Positions 1 to 8,255 of a DNA stretch of 64,000 bases are shown here, piece by piece (within the stretch, counting starts at the first letter, position 1; the number at the start of each line of letters is the position of its first letter). The position numbers were made by a program, and so were the translations under genes. Under the pieces are notes generated by a model. That model was given only the letters and a program-made list of their open reading frames with translations. It was not told where the DNA came from and did not search any database. Location of the stretch: positions 1 to 64,000 of the forward strand of contig JANQJD010000015.1 of the NCBI GenBank assembly GCA_028281845.1, in the 5' to 3' direction. Origin of the DNA: Rhodospirillales bacterium. Its GTDB lineage: Bacteria > Pseudomonadota > Alphaproteobacteria > Rhodospirillales > Rhodospirillaceae.

Positions 1-227
1 ACAAGGCTACAAGCCTTATCGCAAGACCTTTCTCCAAGATGCACGGACCGGACAGTCCACTCAAACCGCCGTCCACGCATCCCCTTCTACTTCATACACT
101 CTGTCAAAGAGCTGAGCGCGCCTCTTCCAGAGAGACCACTCCCGTGAGGAGAACAGATCTCTCCCAACCTGTCAAGACCTTTCTGCAGTCTTCCTGATCA
201 TGCACACAAAAAAACTCTACGATCTTC
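1..227. other. Left-edge stretch without an assignable gene
   Basis: The plus strand is open from the window edge for roughly 100 to 200 bases in all three frames, so the 3' end of a gene entering from outside is possible. None of the three translations carries a motif I recognise. On the minus strand this is the region downstream of purB. I see no clear terminator: the AGAGA near 132 and TCTCT near 160 are too far apart for a convincing hairpin. Confidence 0.3.
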
Positions 228-1544
228 TCAAACACCATTTTCAAACACCCTTTGCAGAATCTCCTCAACATGACGGGTATAGAACGATGCCTCGAACAAG
301 ACCTCTAGCTCCTGAAGAGATAAATACTGTCTGATAGACGGATCGCCTTTGAGGGAATCAAGAAAATATAACTCACCTGTCCAGACTGCCATTGCATGTC
401 TCTGTACGACTTGGTATGCTTCTTCCCTGTTCATGCCAGCTTTAACAAGTGCGAGGAGTACCTGCTGTGAATATATCAAACCGCGGAGCTTTTCGAGATT
501 ACTAGCAATGGTTTCAGGATAAATCAGCAACCTATTAACTACATCGGCAAGGCGATTTAAAGCAAAATCAAGTATTATAGTTGTATTAGGACCAATAATC
601 CGCTCTACAGAGGAATGAGAAATATCACGCTCATGCCACAGGGTAATGTTCTCTAGAGCTGGAATCACTGCGCTCCGGACTAGACGAGCGAGTCCGGTCA
701 AATTCTCAGTCAGAATAGGATTCCGCTTATGCGGCATAGCCGATGACCCTTTCTGACCAGGCGCAAAATACTCCTCCACTTCTCTGACTTCTGTACGTTG
801 CAAATGGCGAATTTCTGTGGCGAGCCTCTCAACAGAGCTCGCAATAACTGCCAGTGTGGTGAAGAACATCGCATGCCGATCGCGCGGAATGACCTGTGTG
901 GAAATTGGTTCGTGTTTGAGACCCAGTTTTCTGGCGACATACTGCTCAACAAAAGGGTCCAGATGGGCAAACGTACCAACGGCACCTGAGATAGAACAGG
1001 TAGCAATCTCCTCCTGTGCCCACACGAGACGCTGACGATTCCGAGAAAATTCCGCATAAAAACTCGCAAACTTCAGACCAAGTGTGGTTGGCTCAGCGTG
1101 CACACCATGACTGCGCCCTATGCAGAGAGTCGTTTTGTGTTCTAGTGCGCGCCGCTTGCAGGCTCTCAAAACTCCATCAATGTCCTCGAGTAGCAATATT
1201 GCGGCCTGCTGACACTGAACAGCATAGCAAGTATCAAGTACATCGGAGGATGTCATACCATGGTGGAGAAAACGGGCATCATGGCCTACTTGCTCTGCAA
1301 GTTCCGTCAGAAAGGCGATAACGTCATGATGAGTCTCCTCTTCGATCGTCGCTATGCGTGCAATTCGCTCAGCTGTATAAGGCTTATCACCTCCTGTCCA
1401 TACAGCGCGTGCAGCACCCTTTGGAATCATGCCCAACTGCGCTAAGGCATCGCAAGCATGAGCCTCAATCAGAAACCAGATTCGCAACCTGTTAGGCTCC
1501 GCCCATATTTGTGCCATGGCTTGTCGCGTGTACCGAAATAACAT
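228..1544 (-). CDS. purB: Adenylosuccinate lyase
   Basis: This enzyme cleaves SAICAR and adenylosuccinate, releasing fumarate, in the eighth step of IMP synthesis and the last step of AMP synthesis; it is a cytosolic homotetramer. The 438-residue protein has the fumarase/aspartase superfamily signature SSAMPHKRNP at about 267-276. The conserved GRSHGVHAEP block lies at about 143-152 and TSSDVLDT at 98-105. Length and N-terminus (MLFRYTRQAMAQIW) match alphaproteobacterial PurB, which supports the ATG at 1544. A two-copy 16-bp tandem repeat abuts the start codon and forms the immediate leader. No purine gene is adjacent in the window. Confidence 0.97.
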   Translation of the reverse strand: MLFRYTRQAMAQIWAEPNRLRIWFLIEAHACDALAQLGMIPKGAARAVWTGGDKPYTAERIARIATIEEETHHDVIAFLTELAEQVGHDARFLHHGMTSSDVLDTCYAVQCQQAAILLLEDIDGVLRACKRRALEHKTTLCIGRSHGVHAEPTTLGLKFASFYAEFSRNRQRLVWAQEEIATCSISGAVGTFAHLDPFVEQYVARKLGLKHEPISTQVIPRDRHAMFFTTLAVIASSVERLATEIRHLQRTEVREVEEYFAPGQKGSSAMPHKRNPILTENLTGLARLVRSAVIPALENITLWHERDISHSSVERIIGPNTTIILDFALNRLADVVNRLLIYPETIASNLEKLRGLIYSQQVLLALVKAGMNREEAYQVVQRHAMAVWTGELYFLDSLKGDPSIRQYLSLQELEVLFEASFYTRHVEEILQRVFENGV

Positions 1545-1576
1545 TATAGTCTCTCTACTCTATAGTCTCTCTACTC
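1545..1576. repeat. Two-copy 16-bp tandem duplication abutting purB
   Basis: The unit tatagtctctctactc occurs twice without a spacer (1545-1560 and 1561-1576), ending exactly at the purB start codon, and a degraded third copy may follow near 1583. It must be part of the purB 5' leader. Confidence 0.9.
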
Positions 1577-1650
1577 TCAAGATTATAGCCTCTCTGGCAG
1601 CACACGATGTTCCTGCCGAGGGGAATGGCAGTCCACAGGATCTCAAGCTC

Positions 1651-1680
1651 CCCTCCCAGAGGATTCCCTCCCAGAGGATT
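1651..1680. repeat. Two-copy 15-bp tandem duplication
   Basis: The unit ccctcccagaggatt occurs twice in perfect tandem in the spacer between the purB start and the folK stop. Confidence 0.9.
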
Positions 1681-1767
1681 GTTTTTCAGGACTTGTCATC
1701 GTCAGCGGCACGATACGATATCGTCCCAGCTGGAACGGAGACCGCAACGGATATGCCAGTATGCCTG

Positions 1768-2349
1768 TCAGAAAAAATCACCAACGCATATCCCTCTGGA
1801 GCTTGGAAAGGGATTCAGGCGTCCTCTGTGCCGCTGATTTGTGCGAAGTGAAGTGTCTGCCATCCATCGAATGCGTTGGCCTGACGGCAGGGCAATGGCC
1901 ATCTGCAGAGGTGTTCGCCCGCTCGTAGGATGGTGCCAATGGGGTACTATCTCTGCTAAAGGCCACACAACAAAAGCCCTTTCATGCAGTCTTGGGTGAG
2001 GAAGGATGGGGGCTGTACTGCTGACAATGTCATTATAGGCTAGCAAATCTAGATCAAGAGCTCGTGGGGCATTGGGTACGGTGCGTACACGCCTGAAGGC
2101 CATCTCCACATGGTGCAAAACAGCAAGTAGATCTTTCGGGCCTAGAGTGGTTTCAACCAACGCAACACCATTTGTAAACCACGCCTGCTCGGAGGGCGGC
2201 ACAGGTGCAGATTCAATCCAACGGGATCGACATGTGATCGTCACACCCATCTTCGCAAGATGAGAAAGTGCCGCCGCACAAGTAGAGCGGGGTGCTTTAC
2301 CAAAAACAGGCAGATTGGCACCGATTCCAATCAAGATCATTCCATTCAC
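1768..2349 (-). CDS. folK: 2-amino-4-hydroxy-6-hydroxymethyldihydropteridine pyrophosphokinase
   Basis: FolK transfers pyrophosphate from ATP to 6-hydroxymethyl-dihydropterin in folate synthesis. The 193-residue protein begins with the family's IGIGANLP block, has WFTNGVALVET in the middle, and carries the signature NAPRALDLDLLAYND near 93-107 followed by LPHPRLHERAFV. The C-terminal 40 residues beyond the usual HPPK fold are basic and unrecognised. The start is either the GTG at 2349, preceded by AGGGGA, or the in-frame ATG at 2340. No other folate gene is adjacent. Confidence 0.93.
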   Translation of the reverse strand: MNGMILIGIGANLPVFGKAPRSTCAAALSHLAKMGVTITCRSRWIESAPVPPSEQAWFTNGVALVETTLGPKDLLAVLHHVEMAFRRVRTVPNAPRALDLDLLAYNDIVSSTAPILPHPRLHERAFVVWPLAEIVPHWHHPTSGRTPLQMAIALPSGQRIRWMADTSLRTNQRHRGRLNPFPSSRGICVGDFF

Positions 2350-2375
2350 ACGTCCCCTACCATTCCCCAGGCTCT

Positions 2376-2399
2376 CTAGTAGCCATCCTAGTAGCCATC
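2376..2399. repeat. Two-copy 12-bp tandem duplication upstream of folK
   Basis: The unit ctagtagccatc is perfectly duplicated (2376-2387, 2388-2399) in the folK leader. Confidence 0.9.
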
Positions 2400-2570
2400 A
2401 AAGTGGCACCTTTAAGTGACGCGTGAATAATATTATTTTTCATCGCGTTGCTGAAATGGGGATGATGAACCTCACATTGTTTTCCGGAACGATTCAGGAC
2501 AACAAGTGAGCTAGCGGTGGCGGTGGAAAGGTGGAAACAAAGACGCTGATCATCCAGATAATCAAGCAGG

Positions 2571-3236
2571 GTGAGTCAAATGCAGACTGTGGGAAATGCT
2601 GGTTTAGCGATGGAACGAGAATGTTGCCGCTGTCCACGTCTGGTAGCCTTTCGCCAAGAGAATCGGACTCGTTTCCCAAGATGGCACAATGCGCCTGTGC
2701 CTTCCTTTGGGTGTAAAGAATCTTGGCTACTGATTGTCGGTCTAGCGCCTGGGTTGCATGGTGCTAATCGAACGGGCCGACCTTTTACAGGTGATTTTGC
2801 CGGAACCATACTGTATCCCACTCTTACAGAGTTTGGTTTTGCAAATGGAATCTATAAAGAGAGTTGTTCAGATAGTCTTGTTCTCAATGGGTGCCGTATT
2901 ACCAATGCTGTCCGTTGTGTCCCACCTGCTAACAAGCCTCTTCCAGAGGAAACTCGCTTATGCCTCTCCTTTCTAGAGGAGGAGATAGCGGCTATGTCGC
3001 AATTAAGAGCAATAATAGTTCTCGGTAAAATTGCTCATGAATCTGTTTTGATTTCCCTTAAAATGAAAAAATCTACTTTTCCATTTTGTCATGGTAGATT
3101 TTACAATATTAAAAACATTTTATTAGCGGATAGTTATCATTGTTCACGTTATAATATTAATACCGGTCGGTTGACAGAAGTTATGTTCCGTAATGTTTTT
3201 CGTCATGTTTTATCCGTCGCGGCTGGGGAATCATGA
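2571..3236 (+). CDS. Uracil-DNA glycosylase, family 5 (UdgB-like)
   Basis: This is a DNA-repair glycosylase that removes uracil and related deaminated bases. Family features are a CCRCPRL cysteine motif near residue 19, NAPVPSFG, the substrate-pocket block GLAPGLHGANRTGRPFTG, the ITNAVRCVPPANKP cluster-binding region and the C-terminal SYHCSRYNINTGRLT, all typical of the 4Fe-4S type-5 enzymes. The start is uncertain: GTG at 2571, ATG at 2580 (preceded by GGGTGA), or an ATG near 2610. The last third (about 2980-3190) switches to strongly A/T-ending codons compared with the first half. The stop codon overlaps a 14-bp palindrome. It is a single gene, divergent from folK. Confidence 0.9.
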   Translation: MSQMQTVGNAGLAMERECCRCPRLVAFRQENRTRFPRWHNAPVPSFGCKESWLLIVGLAPGLHGANRTGRPFTGDFAGTILYPTLTEFGFANGIYKESCSDSLVLNGCRITNAVRCVPPANKPLPEETRLCLSFLEEEIAAMSQLRAIIVLGKIAHESVLISLKMKKSTFPFCHGRFYNIKNILLADSYHCSRYNINTGRLTEVMFRNVFRHVLSVAAGES

Positions 3237-3268
3237 GTCATGACTCAATCCCTCACGCACTGAGTCAT
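3234..3268 (+). other. Palindrome and stem-loop after the uracil-DNA glycosylase
   Basis: TGAGTCATGACTCA (3234-3247) is a perfect 14-bp palindrome that includes the stop codon. ATGACTCA (3240-3247) can alternatively pair with TGAGTCAT (3261-3268) across a 13-base loop. No T-run follows, so it is not a classical terminator. Confidence 0.5.
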
Positions 3269-3397
3269 GGCATAGTGGGAGATCCACAATAGCAAGAGCC
3301 TCAGCTCTTCAATTCGATTCCGGTGTACTGCAATCAGCCACAGAGGATAGGCTGTTCGCTTCTTTTGCCATATTTTTTATCCTCTATGGGAGGGTGC

Positions 3398-4699
3398 ATG
3401 ACCGAAGGACCACGCATTTACAATCTTTTCCCACTCTTGGCAGGAACTGTCCGACAGTGGGAAGAACACGTACCACGCATTGCACGCATGGGGTTTAATT
3501 GGATCTATCTCAACCCGTTTCACTATTCTGGTTTTTCTGGAAGCCTTTACGCGATCAAAGATTATTATCGTCCTCATGATCTGATAGGGGATGGGGAAAA
3601 AGACCTATGCAAGCTGATCGGGGGGTTTTGCGAACTGGCGGCAGAATATGGTTTGTCTGTCATGATGGATTTGGTGATCAACCACACGGCCAAGGACTCA
3701 ATCTTAGTGACAAAGAACCCGCAATGGTTCCGGCGCGAGGCTGATGGCTCCCTTTACTCTCCTCGTGCCATCGATCCAGCTGATTCTCGTAAAGTCACCG
3801 TCTGGGGTGATCTGGCTGAATTGGATTACAAGACGCCCACTACGCGAGAGAATTTGATCAGCTATTTTGGGAAAATTATTGGTTATTTCATCGACTGTGG
3901 CATTCGTGGCTTTCGGTGTGATGCTGCTTACCAAATACCCGCTAATGTATGGCATCAACTAATCTGCTTCGCACGTTCCAAAGACGAAGGTGTTATCTTT
4001 TTAGCAGAAACATTGGGATGTCGCCTTGACGAAACACAATCCCTCCGCTCCACAGGCTTTGATTACCTTTTCAATAGTTCTAAATGGTGGGATTGCAAAT
4101 CCCCATGGTTACTAGAACAGTATGAAAGTTTTAGGCATATTGCACCTTCTATCTCGTTTCCAGAAAGTCACGATACTAATAGATTAGTAGTTGATTTATT
4201 TGAAAATGGCATCACTGATAATGTTGTCATAGAACGCGCCTATCGTTTGCACTACCTCAGAGCGGCATTGTTTTCAACAGGCGTTATGATGCCGCTTGGT
4301 TACGAATTCGGCTTTAGCCGGAAGCTTCATGTTGTCACTATGCGTCAAAAGGATTGGGAGTTTCCACGTTTTGATTTGTCCGTCTGGGTGACTGCTGTGA
4401 ACCATCTGAAAGCCGTTACGCGAGGACTGAATGTTGAGGGGCCACAGTATCTCATTCACACGCGTAATGCGGCTGTCATAGGCTTACTGCGGCGGCTTCA
4501 TGACGACTCTTCGTGGATCATCACCTACATGAACACCGATCTTCTTCAACAGCATGAGATCTCTCTCCAAAGAGAAGACGTCGATTCTGACATGAAAGCG
4601 TATCGTGAAGTGACGCCGGATAGTGCGGACATCGTCTTACACGAGAATGACATTCTGACATTAGCGCCTGGTGAGGCGCGTGTATTCGTCAATCTTTGA
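3398..4699 (+). CDS. Small GH13 alpha-amylase-family enzyme paired with GlgE
   Basis: A cytosolic alpha-glucan-active enzyme of the GH13 clan. All four conserved regions are present: DLVINH (91-96), GFRCDAA with the presumed nucleophile Asp175, FLAETLG with the acid/base Glu204, and SFPESHD with Asp259. The short protein (433 residues) has no signal peptide. The ATG at 3398 has a GGGAGGG Shine-Dalgarno sequence, so an upstream in-frame GTG at 3323 was rejected. It lies 30 bases before glgE, probably in one transcript; to my knowledge similar domains can be fused to GlgE in some alphaproteobacteria. Substrate is unknown; alpha-1,4-glucan hydrolysis or transfer is inferred. Confidence 0.85.
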   Translation: MTEGPRIYNLFPLLAGTVRQWEEHVPRIARMGFNWIYLNPFHYSGFSGSLYAIKDYYRPHDLIGDGEKDLCKLIGGFCELAAEYGLSVMMDLVINHTAKDSILVTKNPQWFRREADGSLYSPRAIDPADSRKVTVWGDLAELDYKTPTTRENLISYFGKIIGYFIDCGIRGFRCDAAYQIPANVWHQLICFARSKDEGVIFLAETLGCRLDETQSLRSTGFDYLFNSSKWWDCKSPWLLEQYESFRHIAPSISFPESHDTNRLVVDLFENGITDNVVIERAYRLHYLRAALFSTGVMMPLGYEFGFSRKLHVVTMRQKDWEFPRFDLSVWVTAVNHLKAVTRGLNVEGPQYLIHTRNAAVIGLLRRLHDDSSWIITYMNTDLLQQHEISLQREDVDSDMKAYREVTPDSADIVLHENDILTLAPGEARVFVNL

Positions 4700-4703
4700 T
4701 TGT

Positions 4704-4723
4704 CTCTCTGAAGTATCAGAGAG
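4704..4723 (+). promoter_or_regulatory. Hairpin covering the glgE ribosome-binding site
   Basis: CTCTCTGA (4704-4711) and TCAGAGAG (4716-4723) form a perfect 8-bp stem with a 4-base loop. The right arm contains the only purine-rich Shine-Dalgarno candidate (AGAGAG) before the glgE ATG at 4730. Folding would hide it, suggesting translational control or coupling to the upstream gene (inference). Confidence 0.55.
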
Positions 4724-4729
4724 TTAATA

Positions 4730-6805
4730 ATGAGTCGAAATTACTCTAAGAGGGATGGTATGGCGAGTGCAGAGGAGAAGAATGTTCGAGGAGCGTCCGT
4801 TTTGAGCAGTTTAATTAATACTTTGAGTAGTAAATCTATTATGATTACGGATGTACATCCAGAGATTGACAGTGGCCGCTTTGCAGTAAAGCGTACGGTT
4901 GGTGAATTTTTTTTTGTAAGCTCTAAAGTTTTTAAAGATGGTCATGATGTACTGAAAGTTTCTCTTTTATGGAAACGTCAAGATGATGCAGACTGGCATG
5001 TCGTTCCAATGACACATACTAATCCTGGTCTTGATGTCTACGCAGGACATTTTCTGTTAGAAAGTAACACTTATTACTCTTATACCGTTGAGGCATGGGT
5101 AGATGTGTGGGAGAGCTGGCGTGATGAGGTTCAGAAAAAGTTGGCGGTTGGCCAAGAGGTTACTCTTGAGCTCCTCGAAGGAGGAATGCTAATAGAAGAG
5201 GCTTTGAATCAAGCGAAGCATTCAGATTCTTCAGATAAGGAGTCTCTCTCCGAGGTACTGGAAAAGTTTAGGAGGGGCCTGTATGTTGAACAATGCAACA
5301 TCTTACTAGCCGAAGATGTCAAGTCCCTCATGGGGCGATGGACGAATCGGAGTAGTCTTTGTCGTTACGATCGCATACTCGAACTCTTTGTGGATCGCGC
5401 TGGGGCCAGTTATGCCGCCTGGTATGAAATGTTTCCCCGTTCCCAGGGAATCAAACCAGAGCAAAGCGCGACATTTACTGATTGTGAGAATCGCTTACCG
5501 GAGATACATGCCCTTGGCTTTGATGTCATCTACCTCGTGCCAGTTCATCCCATTGGTCGGACTCACCGCAAAGGCCCCAATAATACACTGGTTGCCGGGT
5601 CTCACGATCCGGGGAGTCCTTATGCTATAGGTGCAATCGAAGGGGGGCACACGGCTATCCACCCTGATCTCGGCACCCTGGACGACTTTCGTCATTTTGT
5701 GCACACGGCTCATCTGTATGGCATGGAGGTGGCGCTTGATTTCGCTATTCAGTGTTCTCCAGATCACCCATGGGTGAAAGAATCACCACAATGGTTTCAG
5801 TTTCGTCCTGACGGAACGATCAAGTATGCGGAGAATCCTCCCAAAAAGTATCAAGATATTGTGAATGTTGATTTTTATAATTCTGATGCGCTATCTCTAT
5901 GGTTTGAGCTCCTGAGTATTATATACTTTTGGGTTGCGCAAGGAGTGAAAATCTTTCGTGTGGACAATCCTCACACAAAACCATTGCCATTTTGGGAATG
6001 GATGATCCGAGAGGTGCGGCGTCAACACCCGGAGGTTATTTTTCTTTCTGAAGCTTTCACGCGTCCTCCTATGATGAAAACGCTCGCTAAGATTGGTTTT
6101 TCTCAATCGTATACGTATTTTACGTGGCGCAACTTTAAAGGGGATTTGATAGAATATCTGACGGAATTAACTCAGACAGATGTTGCTGAGTATATGAGAC
6201 CAAACTTTTTTCCCAATACGCCGGATATTCTGCCAGAGTTTCTGCAGAAAGGGGGAAGGCCGGCTTTTATGATTCGCTTCATTCTCGCTGCTACATTATC
6301 TCCTGTTTATGGAATTTATAACGGCTTTGAGCTCTGTGAGAATGAAGGAGTTCCTCATAAGGAAGAGTACCTTAATTCTGAGAAGTATACTTACAAGGTA
6401 TGGGACTGGGAGAGACCAGGGAATATAAAGAGTTTGATCACCGCTGTGAATCGTGTCCGCCGGGAGAACGCCGCGCTGCGGGAACTCAAAAACTTGAGAT
6501 TTCATACTGTCCACGATGAAAATGTCCTTTTTTACAGCAAGATAACCGTTGATTATTCTAACATGATTCTCGTGGCGGTGACCCTTGATCCGTTTGACAC
6601 ACACGAATGTATGATAGAGATTCCACTGGACTATATGGGGTTAAGTACACATGAAAACTATCTCGTAAAAGACCTTCTTTCCGGTGAAAAACATTTGTGG
6701 AATGGTGTACAACACAGGGTTCACCTTGATCCCTACACGAATCCTGCTCTTATCCTGCATGTCCTTCCCTGGCCACAGGTTGACTTTGAAAGTCCGAGTT
6801 GGTAA
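4730..6805 (+). CDS. glgE: Alpha-1,4-glucan:maltose-1-phosphate maltosyltransferase
   Basis: GlgE extends alpha-1,4-glucan by transferring maltose from maltose-1-phosphate, the last polymerising step of the trehalose/maltose-1-phosphate route. The 691-residue protein has the family's N-terminal domain (DVHPEIDSGRFAVKR, about 41-55; TVEAWVDVWESWRDEV, 119-134). The catalytic GH13 domain follows, with WYEMFPRS, GRTHRKGPNNTL (276-287), FRVDNPHTK with the nucleophile Asp412, and FLSEAFTRP with Glu441. A C-terminal beta domain ends it. The match to GlgE is close across the whole length. The SD is weak and hidden in the hairpin before the start. The treS, mak or glgB genes expected in this pathway are not in the window. 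Confidence 0.95.
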   Translation: MSRNYSKRDGMASAEEKNVRGASVLSSLINTLSSKSIMITDVHPEIDSGRFAVKRTVGEFFFVSSKVFKDGHDVLKVSLLWKRQDDADWHVVPMTHTNPGLDVYAGHFLLESNTYYSYTVEAWVDVWESWRDEVQKKLAVGQEVTLELLEGGMLIEEALNQAKHSDSSDKESLSEVLEKFRRGLYVEQCNILLAEDVKSLMGRWTNRSSLCRYDRILELFVDRAGASYAAWYEMFPRSQGIKPEQSATFTDCENRLPEIHALGFDVIYLVPVHPIGRTHRKGPNNTLVAGSHDPGSPYAIGAIEGGHTAIHPDLGTLDDFRHFVHTAHLYGMEVALDFAIQCSPDHPWVKESPQWFQFRPDGTIKYAENPPKKYQDIVNVDFYNSDALSLWFELLSIIYFWVAQGVKIFRVDNPHTKPLPFWEWMIREVRRQHPEVIFLSEAFTRPPMMKTLAKIGFSQSYTYFTWRNFKGDLIEYLTELTQTDVAEYMRPNFFPNTPDILPEFLQKGGRPAFMIRFILAATLSPVYGIYNGFELCENEGVPHKEEYLNSEKYTYKVWDWERPGNIKSLITAVNRVRRENAALRELKNLRFHTVHDENVLFYSKITVDYSNMILVAVTLDPFDTHECMIEIPLDYMGLSTHENYLVKDLLSGEKHLWNGVQHRVHLDPYTNPALILHVLPWPQVDFESPSW

Positions 6806-7006
6806 TCTCGGGGTGTGCTCATTGGCATGGCGGTGCTTGTTTGCAGCTCTGCCTTGTGGTGGCGCGCGTGGGTGTGCGTTAGCTTTCTCCGCGACTGTAA
6901 TGAATTTTTACCTGAGAATCTCCTAGTGATCGCTCCCTTGAGCCTCTGACAAAGAAGGCATTCTTGCCGCTAAGATAGGATAAGAGCGCCAAGAGAGGAT
7001 AAGAGA

Positions 7007-8182
7007 ATGACAAGCAGGCTTTCGCAGCCTACTGTGCGGCCGGCCAGGGCGTGTTTTTCCTCAGGACCATGCGCGAAGCCACCTGGCTGGTCGTTTGATA
7101 AGCTGCATGGGGCTTTTGTTGGCCGCTCTCATCGAACACCAGCCAGTCAGGCTCGCTTACGAGAAGTTATCGAACGCAGCAGGACACTTCTTGCTCTTCC
7201 GGCGGACTGGCGTCTTGGGATCGTGCCCGCGTCTGATACAGGAGCTATGGAGATGGCATTGTGGTCCCTGCTTGGATCACGCGGCGTTGATATACTTGCA
7301 TGGGAGAGTTTTGGCGAAACGTGGGTAACAGATATCGTTGAACAACTGTGTCTGCGAGACGTCCGCATTTTCCGAGCGAATTATGGTAAACTGCCGGATC
7401 TCTCACAGGTAGATCCTGGACGGGACATAGTCTTTACCTGGAACGGAACGACGGCAGGGGTCAAGGTCCCTCATGGCAATTGGATTGCTAATAATCGTCA
7501 CGGGTTAGCCGTTTGTGACGCTACATCAGCGGTGTTTGCTATGGAGATACCATGGGATAGGTTAGACGTTGTGACTTGGTCGTGGCAGAAGGCCCTAGGA
7601 GGTGAGGCCGCTCATGGCATGTTAGCATTATCGCCGAGAGCAGTAGCGCGACTCGAATCCTACACACCACCATGGCCACTGCCAAAAGTATTTCGCCTCA
7701 CACGAAAAGGACAACTCATTGATGGTATTTTTAATGGTGAGACCATTAATACGCCCTCTATGATTGCAGTTGAAGATCAGATATCAGTTCTAAAATGGGC
7801 TGAATCTGTAGGTGGTCTTAAAGGTTTAATTTCCCGTTCCATGGCTAATTTCAAGGTCATCGAGAGTTGGGTTGCAACGTCCTCATGGGTTTCTTTTCTG
7901 GCGGAAGTTCCAGACACGCGTTCCAATACATCGATCTGTCTCAAGATCGTTGCACCATGGTTCAAAGCACTGGCCCCCGCAGAAAAAATAGTGGCGGCAA
8001 AGGCTCTCACTACTCTTCTTGAAAAGGAAAATGTTGCGCACGACATAGGCGCCTACCGTGACGCGCCGCCAGGCCTGCGTATCTGGGGTGGTGCGACTGT
8101 AGAAAAAGATGATATTGCTGCTTTGTGCACGTGGCTCGACTGGGCGGCCATCAAGGTAGCAAGAAGTACAGAGCAGAGTTAG
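7007..8182 (+). CDS. serC: Phosphoserine aminotransferase
   Basis: A PLP enzyme converting 3-phosphohydroxypyruvate and glutamate to phosphoserine, the second step of serine synthesis. It is the alphaproteobacterial form: 391 residues, N-terminal [45 protein letters not shown] and the PLP lysine in [14 protein letters not shown]. An almost duplicated GAGGATAAGAG element precedes the ATG and provides the SD. The 200-base leader (6806-7006) is where alphaproteobacterial serC operons may carry a cis-regulatory RNA (serC motif); I could not confirm that fold here. serA follows 73 bases downstream, consistent with a serC-serA operon. Confidence 0.95.
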   Translation: MTSRLSQPTVRPARACFSSGPCAKPPGWSFDKLHGAFVGRSHRTPASQARLREVIERSRTLLALPADWRLGIVPASDTGAMEMALWSLLGSRGVDILAWESFGETWVTDIVEQLCLRDVRIFRANYGKLPDLSQVDPGRDIVFTWNGTTAGVKVPHGNWIANNRHGLAVCDATSAVFAMEIPWDRLDVVTWSWQKALGGEAAHGMLALSPRAVARLESYTPPWPLPKVFRLTRKGQLIDGIFNGETINTPSMIAVEDQISVLKWAESVGGLKGLISRSMANFKVIESWVATSSWVSFLAEVPDTRSNTSICLKIVAPWFKALAPAEKIVAAKALTTLLEKENVAHDIGAYRDAPPGLRIWGGATVEKDDIAALCTWLDWAAIKVARSTEQS

Positions 8183-8255
8183 GAGTGTACAGGGTTGAGG
8201 AGTCCTTCGTCAACTGCAGTCTCTTTCTGCCAAGGGAATATTGAGAATATCGACC

